Below are positions 8,242 through 17,113 of a stretch of 38,224 nucleotides of DNA, piece after piece. The DNA is from JAAUTS01 sp034440395 (GTDB lineage Bacteria > Verrucomicrobiota > Verrucomicrobiia > Methylacidiphilales > JAAUTS01): assembly GCA_034440395.1 (NCBI GenBank), contig JAWXBW010000035.1, positions 1-38,224 on the forward strand, in the 5' to 3' direction. The translations under genes were made by a program, and so were the position numbers. How positions within the stretch are numbered: the stretch's first letter is position 1; each line of letters starts with the position of its first letter. Below the pieces are notes generated by a model that was given only the letters and a program-made list of their open reading frames with translations, made no database searches and was not told where the DNA came from.

Positions 8242-9222
8242 TTAGATCCCCATGGGAGCAAGAAAAAAGGTGAATTGCTCGCCCAATACGAAACAACCTG
8301 CAACTTTTTTCGGGATGCGACGGAAAATAGTTTTAAGTCGTTTAGCCACGTTGCGCACGGCTTTGGTGCGGTTTGGTTCTGGTGAGCCTTCCGTGTCAGA
8401 CATGAGTTTACGACGGAGTTTAATCAAAGCCAATTCCTGTAGTTGGCGGATACGTTCACGGCTGACGTTAAATCCTTTTCCGATGACTTCGAGGGTCTGC
8501 TCTTCCTGCCCGTTTAAACCAAAGCGCATGGCGAGAATTTTAAGCTCTTTATCGTCGAGATCATTGAGGGAGGCCACGGCTTCTTCAAGGAATTCTTCCT
8601 TTGCAATGTTTTGACTTGGGTCACTGGCCTGCTCGTCCGGCAATAGGGTGCCCATGGTAGACTCCGAATCTTCATCATGTCCTAATGGAGCATCAAGGGA
8701 GTTGACGTGAATGACACCGTCCCGGATTTTTTCCATTTCTGTAAAGGAAACGCCGTAGCCCTCGGAAATTTCTGAATCGGTTGGTTTACGCCCCAACTGA
8801 GAGGTGAGCTCATCAGTTGAGACTTGAAGGCGGCGGAGCATCTGGGCTTTCCAAATCGGGACGCGCACGGCCTTACCTTGATTAGTGATGGCACGACGCA
8901 TGCGTTGCTTAATCCAAAGGGCGGCATAAGTGCTGAATTTAGCCCCATATTTCGGATCGTATAATTCTGAAGCGCGCACCAGACCTATATTTCCTTCGGA
9001 GATAAGGTCCGGCAGGGGAAGGCCGATCCCGACATATTCTAAGGCGATTTTGACGACGAGCCTAAGGTTGGCTTGAACCATTTGTTGGCGGGCTTGAACT
9101 TCACCCGTCAATGCTCTATGGGCTAGGTCTAATTCTTCTTCTCTACTTAGGAGATCATACTCTCCTATTTCCTTTAAATAACGTTCAATGCAAGCAGTGG
9201 AAGATGCGTAAGTTTGTGTCAT
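8242..9222 (-). CDS. RNA polymerase sigma-70 family factor (group 2-like)
   Basis: A promoter-recognition subunit of RNA polymerase, 326 residues from the ATG at 9222. A TTG at 9261 would add 13 residues but matches the family less well. Regions in order: 1.2 (ERYLKEIGEYDLLSREEE), 2 (NLRLVVKIA, DLISEGNIGLVRA, KFSTYAALWIKQRMRRAI), 3 (LTSQLGRKPTDSEIS) and 4 (ILAMRFGLNG, LEVIGKGFNVSRERIRQLQ). The long region 1.1 and the non-conserved insert of the primary factor are absent, so this is an RpoS/SigB-type alternative factor. It has an unusual extension of about 55 residues after the end of region 4 (LIKLRRKL). The region 4.2 helix is canonical. Its regulon cannot be inferred here. Confidence 0.9.
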   Translation of the reverse strand: MTQTYASSTACIERYLKEIGEYDLLSREEELDLAHRALTGEVQARQQMVQANLRLVVKIALEYVGIGLPLPDLISEGNIGLVRASELYDPKYGAKFSTYAALWIKQRMRRAITNQGKAVRVPIWKAQMLRRLQVSTDELTSQLGRKPTDSEISEGYGVSFTEMEKIRDGVIHVNSLDAPLGHDEDSESTMGTLLPDEQASDPSQNIAKEEFLEEAVASLNDLDDKELKILAMRFGLNGQEEQTLEVIGKGFNVSRERIRQLQELALIKLRRKLMSDTEGSPEPNRTKAVRNVAKRLKTIFRRIPKKVAGCFVLGEQFTFFLAPMGI

Positions 9223-9292
9223 TAATTGTCGCCAAGATACGGAAAGTTTTAGCGCATGCAAGAGAATGTTTTGCCTCAGAAGCTAAAAAGAT

Positions 9293-10615
9293 TTATGCCA
9301 TGAGTTTTGTTTTATAGGCTAACCTAACGCAAAGTGCACCAGCCACTAAGGCTAGCCCCACGGCCAACCCGGCCCAGACGCCCACTGCCCCTTGATGATA
9401 GTGAAAAGCAAAGACATAACCTAAGGGTAAGGCCACCACCCAGTAAGTAATAATAATCAATAAGGTGGGTAAACGCACGTCGGCTAGGCCACGCAAAGCT
9501 CCCATGGCCACTACTTGGGTGCCGTCAAAAATTTGAAAAAGTGCCGCCACCATCAGTAGCTGAACGGCTAAAGCAATAACCGTGGCGTCGTTCACAAAAA
9601 ACGCAGCAATAGGCTGCCCTAAGAAAGCGAAGACGAGGGCGAAGCAAGACATGAGACCCAGTGAGGACAGCAGGGCTCCACTAGCGATTGGCCTGACTAA
9701 GTGAGGCAGACCTTGCCCTAAACTTTGACCCGTGCGAACGGTAACCGCCATGGCTAGACCTAGGGGAAACATGAACGTCGTAGCGGCGCACGTGAGCGTA
9801 ATTTGGTGCGCCGCCATGGCTTCGATACTAATCCACCCACAAATAATCGAACTAAAAGAAAAAGCCCCAACTTCCGCAAATAGCTGTAGCCCTATGGGGA
9901 AACCTATTTTTAATAAGGAAGCTACTTCTGACCATCTGAGGCCGTGGAACCAATTCCGTGGTAAATCCACATTAAGAAGCGGCGATTTTTTTAAATAGAG
10001 AAAAAGCACCCAAGCCGTAACGATACGAGCAGCCAAGGTCGCCCAACCCGCTCCCTCTAACCCCATAGCGGGAGATCCTAAGTTACCATAAATTAGAATC
10101 CAGTTTAGAAAAACGTTTAATAACACACCAGCTAGCGTGATCCAACACGGAGGCCAAGGATTAGAATGAGCTTCACTAAAATCCTTACAGGTAAAAATAA
10201 GGAGCGTCGGCAGAATTGACCACCCGATTAAGTAGAGATAGGTTATGGCGGCTTGATTGATTTCTGGCTTTTGTCCGAAGAAAGGTAAGAGAGGTTCAGA
10301 GAATTGAAATAGCAGCCCAAAAGTAACTCCCAAAACTAAACTAACTAATAAACCAGCCTGTAATACTCTCCCAGCTGCCGCATGATCTTTAGATCCATAA
10401 GCGCAAGAAGCTAAAACAGTAACGGCAGAAAGAACCCCCATGCCAAAAAGAAAGGGCACATTAAATAACACGTTCGCAAAAGCACAGGCAGCTAGCGGAG
10501 TCACGCCTAAGCGCCCCACCATCACCGTGTCGACCAAGCCCATGAGCATCTGCGCAACTTGGCTGGCTATGATGGGTAAGGCCAAGATCAACGTAGGCCG
10601 GAGTTGTTTCAGCAT
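9293..10615 (-). CDS. MATE-family multidrug/metabolite exporter
   Basis: An inner-membrane cation-coupled antiporter with 440 residues from the ATG at 10615. A TTG at 10687 would overlap the upstream gene and adds a non-hydrophobic, unlikely leader. Twelve membrane helices are expected from the hydrophobic pattern. Typical MATE segments are the N-terminal LALPIIASQVAQMLMGLVDTVMVGRLG, and VTVRTGQSLGQG in the second half. The NorM/MdtK-like branch is likely. The substrate is unknown. It sits 25 bases downstream of the DUF2237 gene and may be co-transcribed with it. Confidence 0.9.
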   Translation of the reverse strand: MLKQLRPTLILALPIIASQVAQMLMGLVDTVMVGRLGVTPLAACAFANVLFNVPFLFGMGVLSAVTVLASCAYGSKDHAAAGRVLQAGLLVSLVLGVTFGLLFQFSEPLLPFFGQKPEINQAAITYLYLIGWSILPTLLIFTCKDFSEAHSNPWPPCWITLAGVLLNVFLNWILIYGNLGSPAMGLEGAGWATLAARIVTAWVLFLYLKKSPLLNVDLPRNWFHGLRWSEVASLLKIGFPIGLQLFAEVGAFSFSSIICGWISIEAMAAHQITLTCAATTFMFPLGLAMAVTVRTGQSLGQGLPHLVRPIASGALLSSLGLMSCFALVFAFLGQPIAAFFVNDATVIALAVQLLMVAALFQIFDGTQVVAMGALRGLADVRLPTLLIIITYWVVALPLGYVFAFHYHQGAVGVWAGLAVGLALVAGALCVRLAYKTKLMA

Positions 10616-10640
10616 AGTGGTCTTACTGCGCACTAGACAC

Positions 10641-11009
10641 TCAACTTTCGAATAAGGCGTGTTCTTGAAAAACGGAGAGGGGGACAACTTTTAAGGCCGA
10701 TTGATGGGTGGATTCTAAAATGACCTGAGGCGCACAACCCGCCTCCATCGCTTCTTTCCAACGCATGAGACATAGGCACCAGCGGTCTCCTGCCTTCAGG
10801 CCTGGAAACTCATATTCAGGTTGCGGCGTGCTGAGATCGTTACCGACTTTTTTGCTAAACTCTAAAAACACCGCCGTCATTTCAACACATACAACGTGGC
10901 GGCCTGTGTCATCCGCACGGGTATTGCAGCACCCGTCACGAAAGTAACCTGTGAGGGGTTGAAGTGAGCAGGCTTGCAGTTCTTGACCAAAGACATTGAG
11001 TTGAGACAT
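10641..11009 (-). CDS. DUF2237 family protein
   Basis: A small cytosolic protein of 122 residues, the full family length. The conserved pattern is clear: CSLQPLTGYFRDGCCNT, DDTGRHVVCVEMTAVFLEFS, GNDLSTPQPEYEFPGL, GDRWCLCLMRW and a terminal STHQSALKVVPLSVFQEHA. The many conserved cysteines (DGCC, WCLC) suggest a metal or redox site, but the family has no established biochemical role. It may share a transcript with the MATE gene that follows 25 bases later. Confidence 0.88.
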   Translation of the reverse strand: MSQLNVFGQELQACSLQPLTGYFRDGCCNTRADDTGRHVVCVEMTAVFLEFSKKVGNDLSTPQPEYEFPGLKAGDRWCLCLMRWKEAMEAGCAPQVILESTHQSALKVVPLSVFQEHALFES

Positions 11010-11155
11010 AAAAAAAATTCGGGATTTCGTAAAGATTGATAAACGGTAAGCTAAAGTTCTGAATTTAGCAATCCAGTGTTACATGTCGCTTATGACAAAT
11101 CGAAGACATTATTTGTTTTTCTTTACTGTCACCTTACCTTACGTTGGAACCCACG

Positions 11156-12262
11156 ATGCACGATAACATCCCCTACTTTTCATTATCCCAGCAACACAGC
11201 AGCTTAAAAAAGGAGTTACTTGCTGCCCTAGAAAAAACTCTGGATCAAGCCAGCTTTTGCCTCGGGCCGGAAGTTGAAGCTTTTGAACGCGATTTTGCTC
11301 AATGGTCCGAGTCCAAGTATTGTGTAGCCTTTAATAGCGGAACCTCGGCTCTTCACATCGCCATGCTGCTGCACAACGTAGGGCCAGGGGATGAGGTGAT
11401 TACTACGCCCTTCACCTTCGCCTCCACCAGTTGGGCCATCTCCTATGTTGGAGCCACCCCCGTTTACGTCGATATTGAACCTGAAACCTATCAAATCGAC
11501 CCCGCTAAAATCGAGGCTGCTATCACTTCAAAAACCAAGGCCATCCTACCCGTGCATCTTTACGGGCATCCTTGTGATATGGACACTATTCTTAAGATCG
11601 GGCGTAAACACGGCATCCCCGTGGTTGAAGACGCTGCTCAAGCTCACGGAGCACGTTACAAAAACCAAGCGGTCGGCACTTTGGGCACCCAAGGTTGTTT
11701 CAGTTTTTACCCCACCAAAAACCTCGGAGCCTGCGGAGAAGGCGGTGCCCTTACCACCAATGACGAGGCTTTAGCTAAGCGAGCCATCGCCTTACGCAAC
11801 CACGGCTCTTATCAGCGTTACCACTATGAAGAAGTCGGCTATAACTACAGGATGGAAGGGATGCAAGGAGCCGTCTTAGGCGTTAAGCTTAAACACCTCA
11901 CTGCCCTGACCGAGGCGCGCCGCAAGCTCGCTGGTCTCTATACGGAAGGATTAAAAGAGTGCCCCCTCGTGCTCCCTCGCGAGCAAGCGTGGGCTCAAAG
12001 TGCTTGGCATCTTTACGTCATCAGGCACCCCCAGCGCGACGCACTGCTCCAGCATCTTCAAGAAAATAATATCGGCTCTGCCATCCATTACCCCATTCCT
12101 CTACATCTACAGAAATGTTATGAACCGCTCGGCTATAAATGTGGTGATTTCCCCGTAGCCGAACAAGTTGCTAAAGAATGCCTAGCCTTACCCTTTTTCC
12201 CAGAACTTACTCCGCAACAGGTAAGCCGTGTCTGCGAAGTTCTTAAAAAAGCACTGATTTAA
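11156..12262 (+). CDS. DegT/DnrJ/EryC1/StrS-family PLP aminotransferase
   Basis: A PLP-dependent sugar aminotransferase, 368 residues from the ATG at 11156. A TTG 12 bases earlier is in frame but less likely, and GGA lies about 10 bases before the ATG. Fold-type I landmarks: FNSGTSALHIAM for phosphate binding, VEDAAQAHGARY with the cofactor Asp, and SFYPTKNLGACGEGG with the Schiff-base lysine (Lys188). Such enzymes transaminate UDP- or dTDP-4-keto (or 3-keto) hexoses for O-antigen, glycan or antibiotic sugars. No other nucleotide-sugar genes are nearby, so the substrate is open. It is followed by prs 82 bases downstream on the same strand. Confidence 0.93.
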   Translation: MHDNIPYFSLSQQHSSLKKELLAALEKTLDQASFCLGPEVEAFERDFAQWSESKYCVAFNSGTSALHIAMLLHNVGPGDEVITTPFTFASTSWAISYVGATPVYVDIEPETYQIDPAKIEAAITSKTKAILPVHLYGHPCDMDTILKIGRKHGIPVVEDAAQAHGARYKNQAVGTLGTQGCFSFYPTKNLGACGEGGALTTNDEALAKRAIALRNHGSYQRYHYEEVGYNYRMEGMQGAVLGVKLKHLTALTEARRKLAGLYTEGLKECPLVLPREQAWAQSAWHLYVIRHPQRDALLQHLQENNIGSAIHYPIPLHLQKCYEPLGYKCGDFPVAEQVAKECLALPFFPELTPQQVSRVCEVLKKALI

Positions 12263-12344
12263 CGTAAGGAATAGGTGTGATTTCTTATGAGTGAGGATTT
12301 TAACTTGTCCCTTCACGCATTTGCCACAAACTGCCTCAACACAT

Positions 12345-13313
12345 ATGAAATTCGGCAACCACCTCCAAATCTTCACCGGCTCCGCTAACATCCCACTTGC
12401 TAATCAAATTGCAGCCTACCTTGATCAACCCGTTGGTAAGGCCAGCGTCACCTCTTTTCCAGACGGAGAAAGCTTCGTAAAGTTTGAAGAAAATATTCGC
12501 GGCAACGACATCTTTATTATTCAACCTACTTGCCCCCCGACGAACCATCACTTGATGGAACTCTTCATCATGTTAGATGCCGCCCGCCGCGCCAGTGCCG
12601 CCCGCATCACGGCCGTCATCCCCTTCTACGGCTACGCCCGCCAAGATCGTAAGGATCAACCGCGCGTGCCTATCACCGCCAAGCTTGTGGCCAATCTCCT
12701 CGTCGCTGCCGGCGCCAATCGCATCCTCACCATGGATCTTCACGCTCAGCAAATCCAAGGCTTCTTCGACATTCCCGTTGATCACCTTTATGCCGCACCT
12801 GTTTTTTACAAACACCTCGCTTCTCGCGATTTGAAAAATATGGTCGTCGTTTCCCCTGACGTCGGAGGCATGAAAATGGCCGCCGCCTACTCCCAACACT
12901 TAGGCTCTGGCCTAGCCATTGTCGCTAAGCGCCGGGTCAGTGCCACTGAAACCGAGGCACTTTACGTCGTGGGCGAAGTCGCCGGTAAAGATGTTCTTCT
13001 CGTCGATGACATGACCGAAACCGCTGGCACCCTCACCTCCGCCGCTAAAACTCTTAAAGCCCATGGAGCTAAAAATATCTCCGCCCTCGTCTCCCACGCC
13101 ATCTTAAACGAGAAAGGGCTAGATCGCCTACGTAACTCCGAGATTCAAGAACTCATCACCACAGACAGCACACCCGTGGCGTCAGGCCCTGGCCTCCCGA
13201 TCACCGTTTTAAGCGTTGCTGAATTGTTAGGCGAAGCTATTAAACGCGTGCATCTGGGCGAGTCCGTTTCCTCTCTTTTTGAAGTGCGCAATGGCAAAAA
13301 AATGGGTTACTAA
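12345..13313 (+). CDS. prs: Ribose-phosphate pyrophosphokinase (PRPP synthase)
   Basis: Makes PRPP from ribose 5-phosphate and ATP for purine, pyrimidine, His and Trp synthesis; cytosolic. 322 residues from the ATG at 12345, where the family consensus begins (MKFGNHLQIFTGSANIPLA); the GTG at 12291 would add 18 non-conserved residues. Class I signatures: FPDGES, IPFYGYARQDRKD, MDLHAQQIQGFFDIPVDHL, SPDVGGMKMA, and the PRPP loop VDDMTETAGTL. A serine hydrolase gene begins 6 bases after the stop and is probably in the same operon. No Shine-Dalgarno sequence is evident. Confidence 0.95.
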   Translation: MKFGNHLQIFTGSANIPLANQIAAYLDQPVGKASVTSFPDGESFVKFEENIRGNDIFIIQPTCPPTNHHLMELFIMLDAARRASAARITAVIPFYGYARQDRKDQPRVPITAKLVANLLVAAGANRILTMDLHAQQIQGFFDIPVDHLYAAPVFYKHLASRDLKNMVVVSPDVGGMKMAAAYSQHLGSGLAIVAKRRVSATETEALYVVGEVAGKDVLLVDDMTETAGTLTSAAKTLKAHGAKNISALVSHAILNEKGLDRLRNSEIQELITTDSTPVASGPGLPITVLSVAELLGEAIKRVHLGESVSSLFEVRNGKKMGY

Positions 13314-13319
13314 AACCCC

Positions 13320-14393
13320 ATGCGCCAGTCACTCCTCGATCTCCTTCAACATCAAATTAAGGAAGGGCTGCATCTCGGCGCACGACTTTACGTCAGCCGC
13401 CAACATGAAACCCAACTCGACCTCAGCGTAGGTCAGGCCTCCGAAGGTGTCCCCATGACGACCGACACCCGCCTCCTCTGGATGTCTGCGGGCAAACCCA
13501 TCACCGCCGTAGCCCTCCTCCAACAGGTCGAGCGGCGCCTCCTCGCCCTCAACGACCCCGTAACTCATTATCTTCCAGAATTTGGAATTAAAGGAAAAGA
13601 TCCTATTCTCATCCAACACCTCCTCACTCACACCGGAGGCTTCCGATTAGCTGATAAAATAGAACTCCTCGACTGGGCTCAAGCCATCCGGGAAATTTGT
13701 GCCGTGCCCCTAGAGCCGAATTGGGAAATCGGAAAAAAAGCTGGCTACCACATCAGCGGCAGTTGGCTTATTCTAGCAGAACTGATTCAACGAACAGATC
13801 CCAAAAAAAGAAACATCGCCACCTATCTTAAAGAAGAAGTTTATACCCCATGCGGCATGAAGGACACGGCACTCGGTCTCACCACTTCCCCCACAAACCT
13901 CTCCACCATGCACCTGAGCGAACTAGGCACCTGCACTCCTCACCCTTTGCATAGCGACCCTGCCCGCCTCTTCCAATGGCGCACCGGCAGTCACCTCATC
14001 GGCCCCGCCCAAGAATTAGGCCGTTTTTACGAAGCTCTCCTTACTCAAGACGGCAGCCTTCTTCAACCCGAAACCATCAAACTTATGACGCAACGCCACC
14101 GCCAGGGTGTTTACGACCAAACCTTCCGCCACATTATCGATTTCGGGCTCGGCGTAGCAATTAACTCCTCCCAGTATGCTGAATCCAATGTCCCTTACGG
14201 CTACGGCCGCCTCGCCTCAAGCAACACCTTCGGCCACGGCGGCAACCAATCTTCCATCGCCTTCGCCGACCCCAAGCATCAACTCGTCTTTGTGTACATA
14301 ACCAACGGCATGCCTGGCGAAGCTGCCCACCAAAAACGAATGCGTGACGTCATGAATCTCGTTTACGAAGAGCTCGGATTATCAGGCAACTAA
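13320..14393 (+). CDS. Serine hydrolase, beta-lactamase/esterase fold (class C-like)
   Basis: A 357-residue member of the beta-lactamase/penicillin-binding protein superfamily. The SxxK motif is Ser56-Ala-Gly-Lys59 in WMSAGKPITAV. Tyr143 in GYHISGSWL stands at the YxN position but the Asn is replaced. The KTG-equivalent is His306-Gly-Gly in FGHGGNQSS. The LTHTGGFR segment near 103-109 is typical of the family. No signal peptide is visible, which argues for a cytosolic esterase or amidase rather than a periplasmic beta-lactamase. The gene starts 6 bases after prs, so the two are likely co-transcribed, although no functional link is obvious. Confidence 0.88.
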   Translation: MRQSLLDLLQHQIKEGLHLGARLYVSRQHETQLDLSVGQASEGVPMTTDTRLLWMSAGKPITAVALLQQVERRLLALNDPVTHYLPEFGIKGKDPILIQHLLTHTGGFRLADKIELLDWAQAIREICAVPLEPNWEIGKKAGYHISGSWLILAELIQRTDPKKRNIATYLKEEVYTPCGMKDTALGLTTSPTNLSTMHLSELGTCTPHPLHSDPARLFQWRTGSHLIGPAQELGRFYEALLTQDGSLLQPETIKLMTQRHRQGVYDQTFRHIIDFGLGVAINSSQYAESNVPYGYGRLASSNTFGHGGNQSSIAFADPKHQLVFVYITNGMPGEAAHQKRMRDVMNLVYEELGLSGN

Positions 14394-14579
14394 TTTTATT
14401 ATCCTAAATAGTTTAATAAATTAAAAGACTGATTTGGAGCATCCTGATTTCCTCTTTGCGCCCTTCGTGGCTTCGTGCGAGAAATTCCGAATGCTCTCCT
14501 TCACTTCAGTTCAACCCCCTCTGCCCATTTGTAAGTTAAAACTCTTGGCCTCTCTACTTTTTTGGGTGAAACTTTTCTG
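14394..14579. other. Intergenic spacer before the rhodanese gene
   Basis: 186 bases without a convincing gene. The stretch around 14450-14490 has the wording often met in bacterial intergenic repeats (CTTTGCGCCCTTCGTGGC). No second copy is obvious in the window, so a repeat family is only a guess. Confidence 0.3.
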
Positions 14580-14948
14580 ATGAAACATTCCCCCGCTTTC
14601 CAAGCCCTGTGTGAAGATGCTCAAAAAAACGTCAAAGAAATTTCCGCCCAAGAAACCCAACAAAAAATTGAACTCGGCCAAACCCTTGTCTTCGATGTGC
14701 GTGAGGATCATGAAGTAGCTCAAGGCCTGATCGCAGGAGCCAAGCACCTCGGCCGAGGTATTATCGAACGCGATATCGAAAATTTAGTTCCTGACAAACA
14801 ACAAGAAATCATCCTTTACTGTGGGGGCGGTTACCGCTCTGCTTTAGCCGCCGTCAATTTACAAAAAATGGGCTATGGAAAAATCCTCTCCATGGCAGGA
14901 GGTTGGCGCACTTGGAAAGAATTAAGCCTACCTACGCAGCAACCCTGA
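14580..14948 (+). CDS. Rhodanese-like domain protein
   Basis: A single-domain sulfurtransferase-like protein, 122 residues from the ATG at 14580 (an in-frame TTG lies 18 bases upstream). After an N-terminal helix the rhodanese fold runs LVFDVREDHEVAQGLIAGA, then the active-site loop LYCGGGYRSALAA with the persulfide-carrying Cys, and ends with MAGGWRTWKE. The HxGRGIIERDIE segment is frequent in stand-alone rhodaneses. The sulfur acceptor is unknown. Its last 17 bases overlap the end of the convergent membrane-protein gene. Confidence 0.9.
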   Translation: MKHSPAFQALCEDAQKNVKEISAQETQQKIELGQTLVFDVREDHEVAQGLIAGAKHLGRGIIERDIENLVPDKQQEIILYCGGGYRSALAAVNLQKMGYGKILSMAGGWRTWKELSLPTQQP

Positions 14949-15900
14949 AGAAGCGGCGGATATACAGCATGTAGGCTAAGTATGGCACCAAGTAAAGTAA
15001 ACCCAATAAGACGAAGCTTTTATCTTGTAAAAATGGCATGGATTCAATGATCTTCATTGTTTCAGCGGGCACCTTCATTAGACGATATATCTCCACAGTT
15101 CCTAGGATGTAAAACGTGGAAATATAAGAGATGGAAACAAGCGTGGTGCCGATTAATGTCCCCCACCACCATACTATTTTTAACCGATACATGCCCCACG
15201 CACAAAAGCCTAGAAATCCAGATATGATCAAGCCCACTAAGACAGCACTTATCCCTTGAAGACATAACCCGAATAGGGGCAGAAAAGAGTAACAAGGAAG
15301 CAGGATAATGGGACTTAGTGCAAAGGTAAGGGTTACTAATGACATACCTAAAACAGGCTGAGGGCAACGATCCGTCCAGCGCTCCATGGGATCAAAGGAC
15401 TCGCAAGCGAGTCGAGTGTTACGAAGCGAATAAAACCACGTAAACGCCGAAGGAATGATGATATAAATAACGCCTATAAACAAAGTCATGAACAGTTTAA
15501 AAAAGAAATAGAATTCCTTAGGCAACTTCGTTGCGCCTTGCGGCTGAGGAAACTCGTAACCCACAAAAATAAAAACTATCACGATCATTCCCAATACCCC
15601 ACAGACCAGCCAGTAGATGCTCACAAGTTGGATCAAGCTACGAGCCCAACGCTTACAAAGTATGGATCCCACCCCTAGAGTAATGTTAAGTATTCCTAGA
15701 AACAAATAGATAAGAATAGTGGGGAGAAACATGCTCAGTGGCATGGCCTCTTGGCCTTTCGGGGGTATGAGATTTATCATCAAGAGCAAAGGAACAAACA
15801 ACAGGCAAATTAGTCCCAATAAAATGGCAAAACCGCCAAAAAATATCAGGCCCATTTTTTGTCTACGAAAAGGACGATCTGTCGAAAGAGCCGGATTCAT
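14932..15900 (-). CDS. Polytopic membrane protein of unknown function
   Basis: 322 residues from the ATG at 15900 (a TTG 9 bases earlier is also in frame). About seven to eight hydrophobic segments are visible, for example about 14-40, 60-80, 95-120, 135-165, 190-215, 220-245, 250-275 and 295-315. A cytosolic-looking RLACESFDPMERWTDRCP loop lies in the middle. The N-terminal segment and the IYLFLGILNITLGVGSI segment recall small membrane proteins that sense nothing known. I do not recognise the family. It overlaps the rhodanese gene tail to tail by 17 bases. Confidence 0.75.
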   Translation of the reverse strand: MNPALSTDRPFRRQKMGLIFFGGFAILLGLICLLFVPLLLMINLIPPKGQEAMPLSMFLPTILIYLFLGILNITLGVGSILCKRWARSLIQLVSIYWLVCGVLGMIVIVFIFVGYEFPQPQGATKLPKEFYFFFKLFMTLFIGVIYIIIPSAFTWFYSLRNTRLACESFDPMERWTDRCPQPVLGMSLVTLTFALSPIILLPCYSFLPLFGLCLQGISAVLVGLIISGFLGFCAWGMYRLKIVWWWGTLIGTTLVSISYISTFYILGTVEIYRLMKVPAETMKIIESMPFLQDKSFVLLGLLYLVPYLAYMLYIRRFFRVAA

Positions 15901-15964
15901 GTGCGCCAAGATAACCTACCCAACGCGCAAGCCAATACGAATCAAACACCCTGAAATTTCTTCT

Positions 15965-15994
15965 TTGCCAGCGTAGGAGTGTTTGCGCTAAATT
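15965..15994 (+). promoter_or_regulatory. Candidate promoter of purM (near-leaderless)
   Basis: TTGCCA (15965-15970), an 18-base spacer and TAAATT (15989-15994) lie so close to the purM ATG at 16004 that the transcript would start within a few bases of it. No Shine-Dalgarno sequence precedes the ATG. The hexamers are approximate matches. Confidence 0.4.
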
Positions 15995-16003
15995 CTTTTC
16001 TTT

Positions 16004-17059
16004 ATGAGCAAAGCTTCCTCTCGCAACGTTAAGAAATCTCCCAAAGCCTATGCCGCCGCTGGCGTAGATATAGACTTGGGTAATAAACTCAAGTCTGGCC
16101 TAGTCAAACGGATTAAATCCACTCATCGCCCAGAAGTGCTCAGTAAAATAGGTGGTTTCGGCGGTCTCTTCCAAGCCTCCTTCAAAAACATGAAGGATCC
16201 CGTGCTGGTCAGCAGTATCGACGGCGTCGGCACAAAATTAAAAATCGCCGCCATGCTCGGCCAACATGATTCCATCGGCCAAGATCTCGTGAACCATTGT
16301 GTCAATGACATCGCCGTTGTCGGTGCCGAACCACTCTTTTTCCTAGACTACATTGGCACAGGTAAACTCGACCCCGTGGTGTTTCATCAAATCATCGGAG
16401 GCATTTCTAAAGCATGCAAAGCCGCAGGCTGCGCCCTGATCGGCGGAGAAACCGCACAGATGCCCGGCATTTATCAAGGTGAAGATTATGACCTGGTCGG
16501 CACGATTGTAGGGGTAGTCGATAAGAAAAAAGCGATCGACGGCTCCACCATTAAAGCGGGTGATATCCTTGTCGGTTTCCCCTCCTCTGGCCTACACACC
16601 AACGGTTACTCTCTGGCTCGCCATATTCTTTTCACCAAGCTTCGCCTCACGCTTGATACCGTCCTACCCGGCAGTAAGCAAACCCTTGGCGCTGCTCTCC
16701 TCGCTGTTCACGTAAATTATCAACCCCTGTTAAAAAAGTTAGCGCAAAAAGTAACCTTTAAAGGCCTCTCGCATATTACAGGAGGAGGCTTCGTCGATAA
16801 CATCCCGCGCATTCTGCCTCCCGACATCGACGTGGAAATTACTATGGGGACCTGGCCTACGCTCCCGATTTTCGATCTCCTCGCCAATAGTGACGGGTGC
16901 TCACGGGATGAGCTGTATCAGGTCTTCAACATGAGCATCGGCATGGTGGCCATAGTTTCCGCTAAAGACGCTTCAAAAATTCTGGCGCACTCCGGTTGCA
17001 AGGCCTATATCATCGGCAAAGCAGTTAAGGGTAAGCAGGTAGTCAATCTTAAATTTTAA
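16004..17059 (+). CDS. purM: Phosphoribosylformylglycinamidine cyclo-ligase (AIR synthetase)
   Basis: Fifth step of purine synthesis: ATP-dependent closure of FGAM to AIR. 351 residues, normal length. Signatures: YAAAGVDIDLGN at the start, IGGFGGLF, VSSIDGVGTKLKIA, NDIAVVGAEPLFFLDY, CALIGGETAQMPGIY with the ATP-linked Glu, and HITGGGFVDNIPRIL. The N-terminal 17 residues are Ser/Lys-rich and non-conserved. purH follows 54 bases later on the same strand, forming a small purine operon. Confidence 0.95.
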   Translation: MSKASSRNVKKSPKAYAAAGVDIDLGNKLKSGLVKRIKSTHRPEVLSKIGGFGGLFQASFKNMKDPVLVSSIDGVGTKLKIAAMLGQHDSIGQDLVNHCVNDIAVVGAEPLFFLDYIGTGKLDPVVFHQIIGGISKACKAAGCALIGGETAQMPGIYQGEDYDLVGTIVGVVDKKKAIDGSTIKAGDILVGFPSSGLHTNGYSLARHILFTKLRLTLDTVLPGSKQTLGAALLAVHVNYQPLLKKLAQKVTFKGLSHITGGGFVDNIPRILPPDIDVEITMGTWPTLPIFDLLANSDGCSRDELYQVFNMSIGMVAIVSAKDASKILAHSGCKAYIIGKAVKGKQVVNLKF

Positions 17060-17113
17060 TGTTAACTAATAAATTTTGCTATTCCTTTCCACACTTCCTT
17101 GCCCTTCCCTCCC

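Noticed and set aside
10616..10687. Upstream TTG start for the MATE exporter, overlapping the DUF2237 gene
   Set aside because: The added 24 residues are not family-like; the ATG at 10615 begins right before TM1 and removes the overlap.
12286..12344. Small open frame and GTG start between the aminotransferase and prs
   Set aside because: The GTG extension of prs is non-conserved and the small out-of-frame peptide has no recognisable features.
14448..14492. Intergenic phrase resembling a dispersed repeat (CTTTGCGCCCTTCGTGG)
   Set aside because: No second clear copy in the window, so a repeat family cannot be supported.
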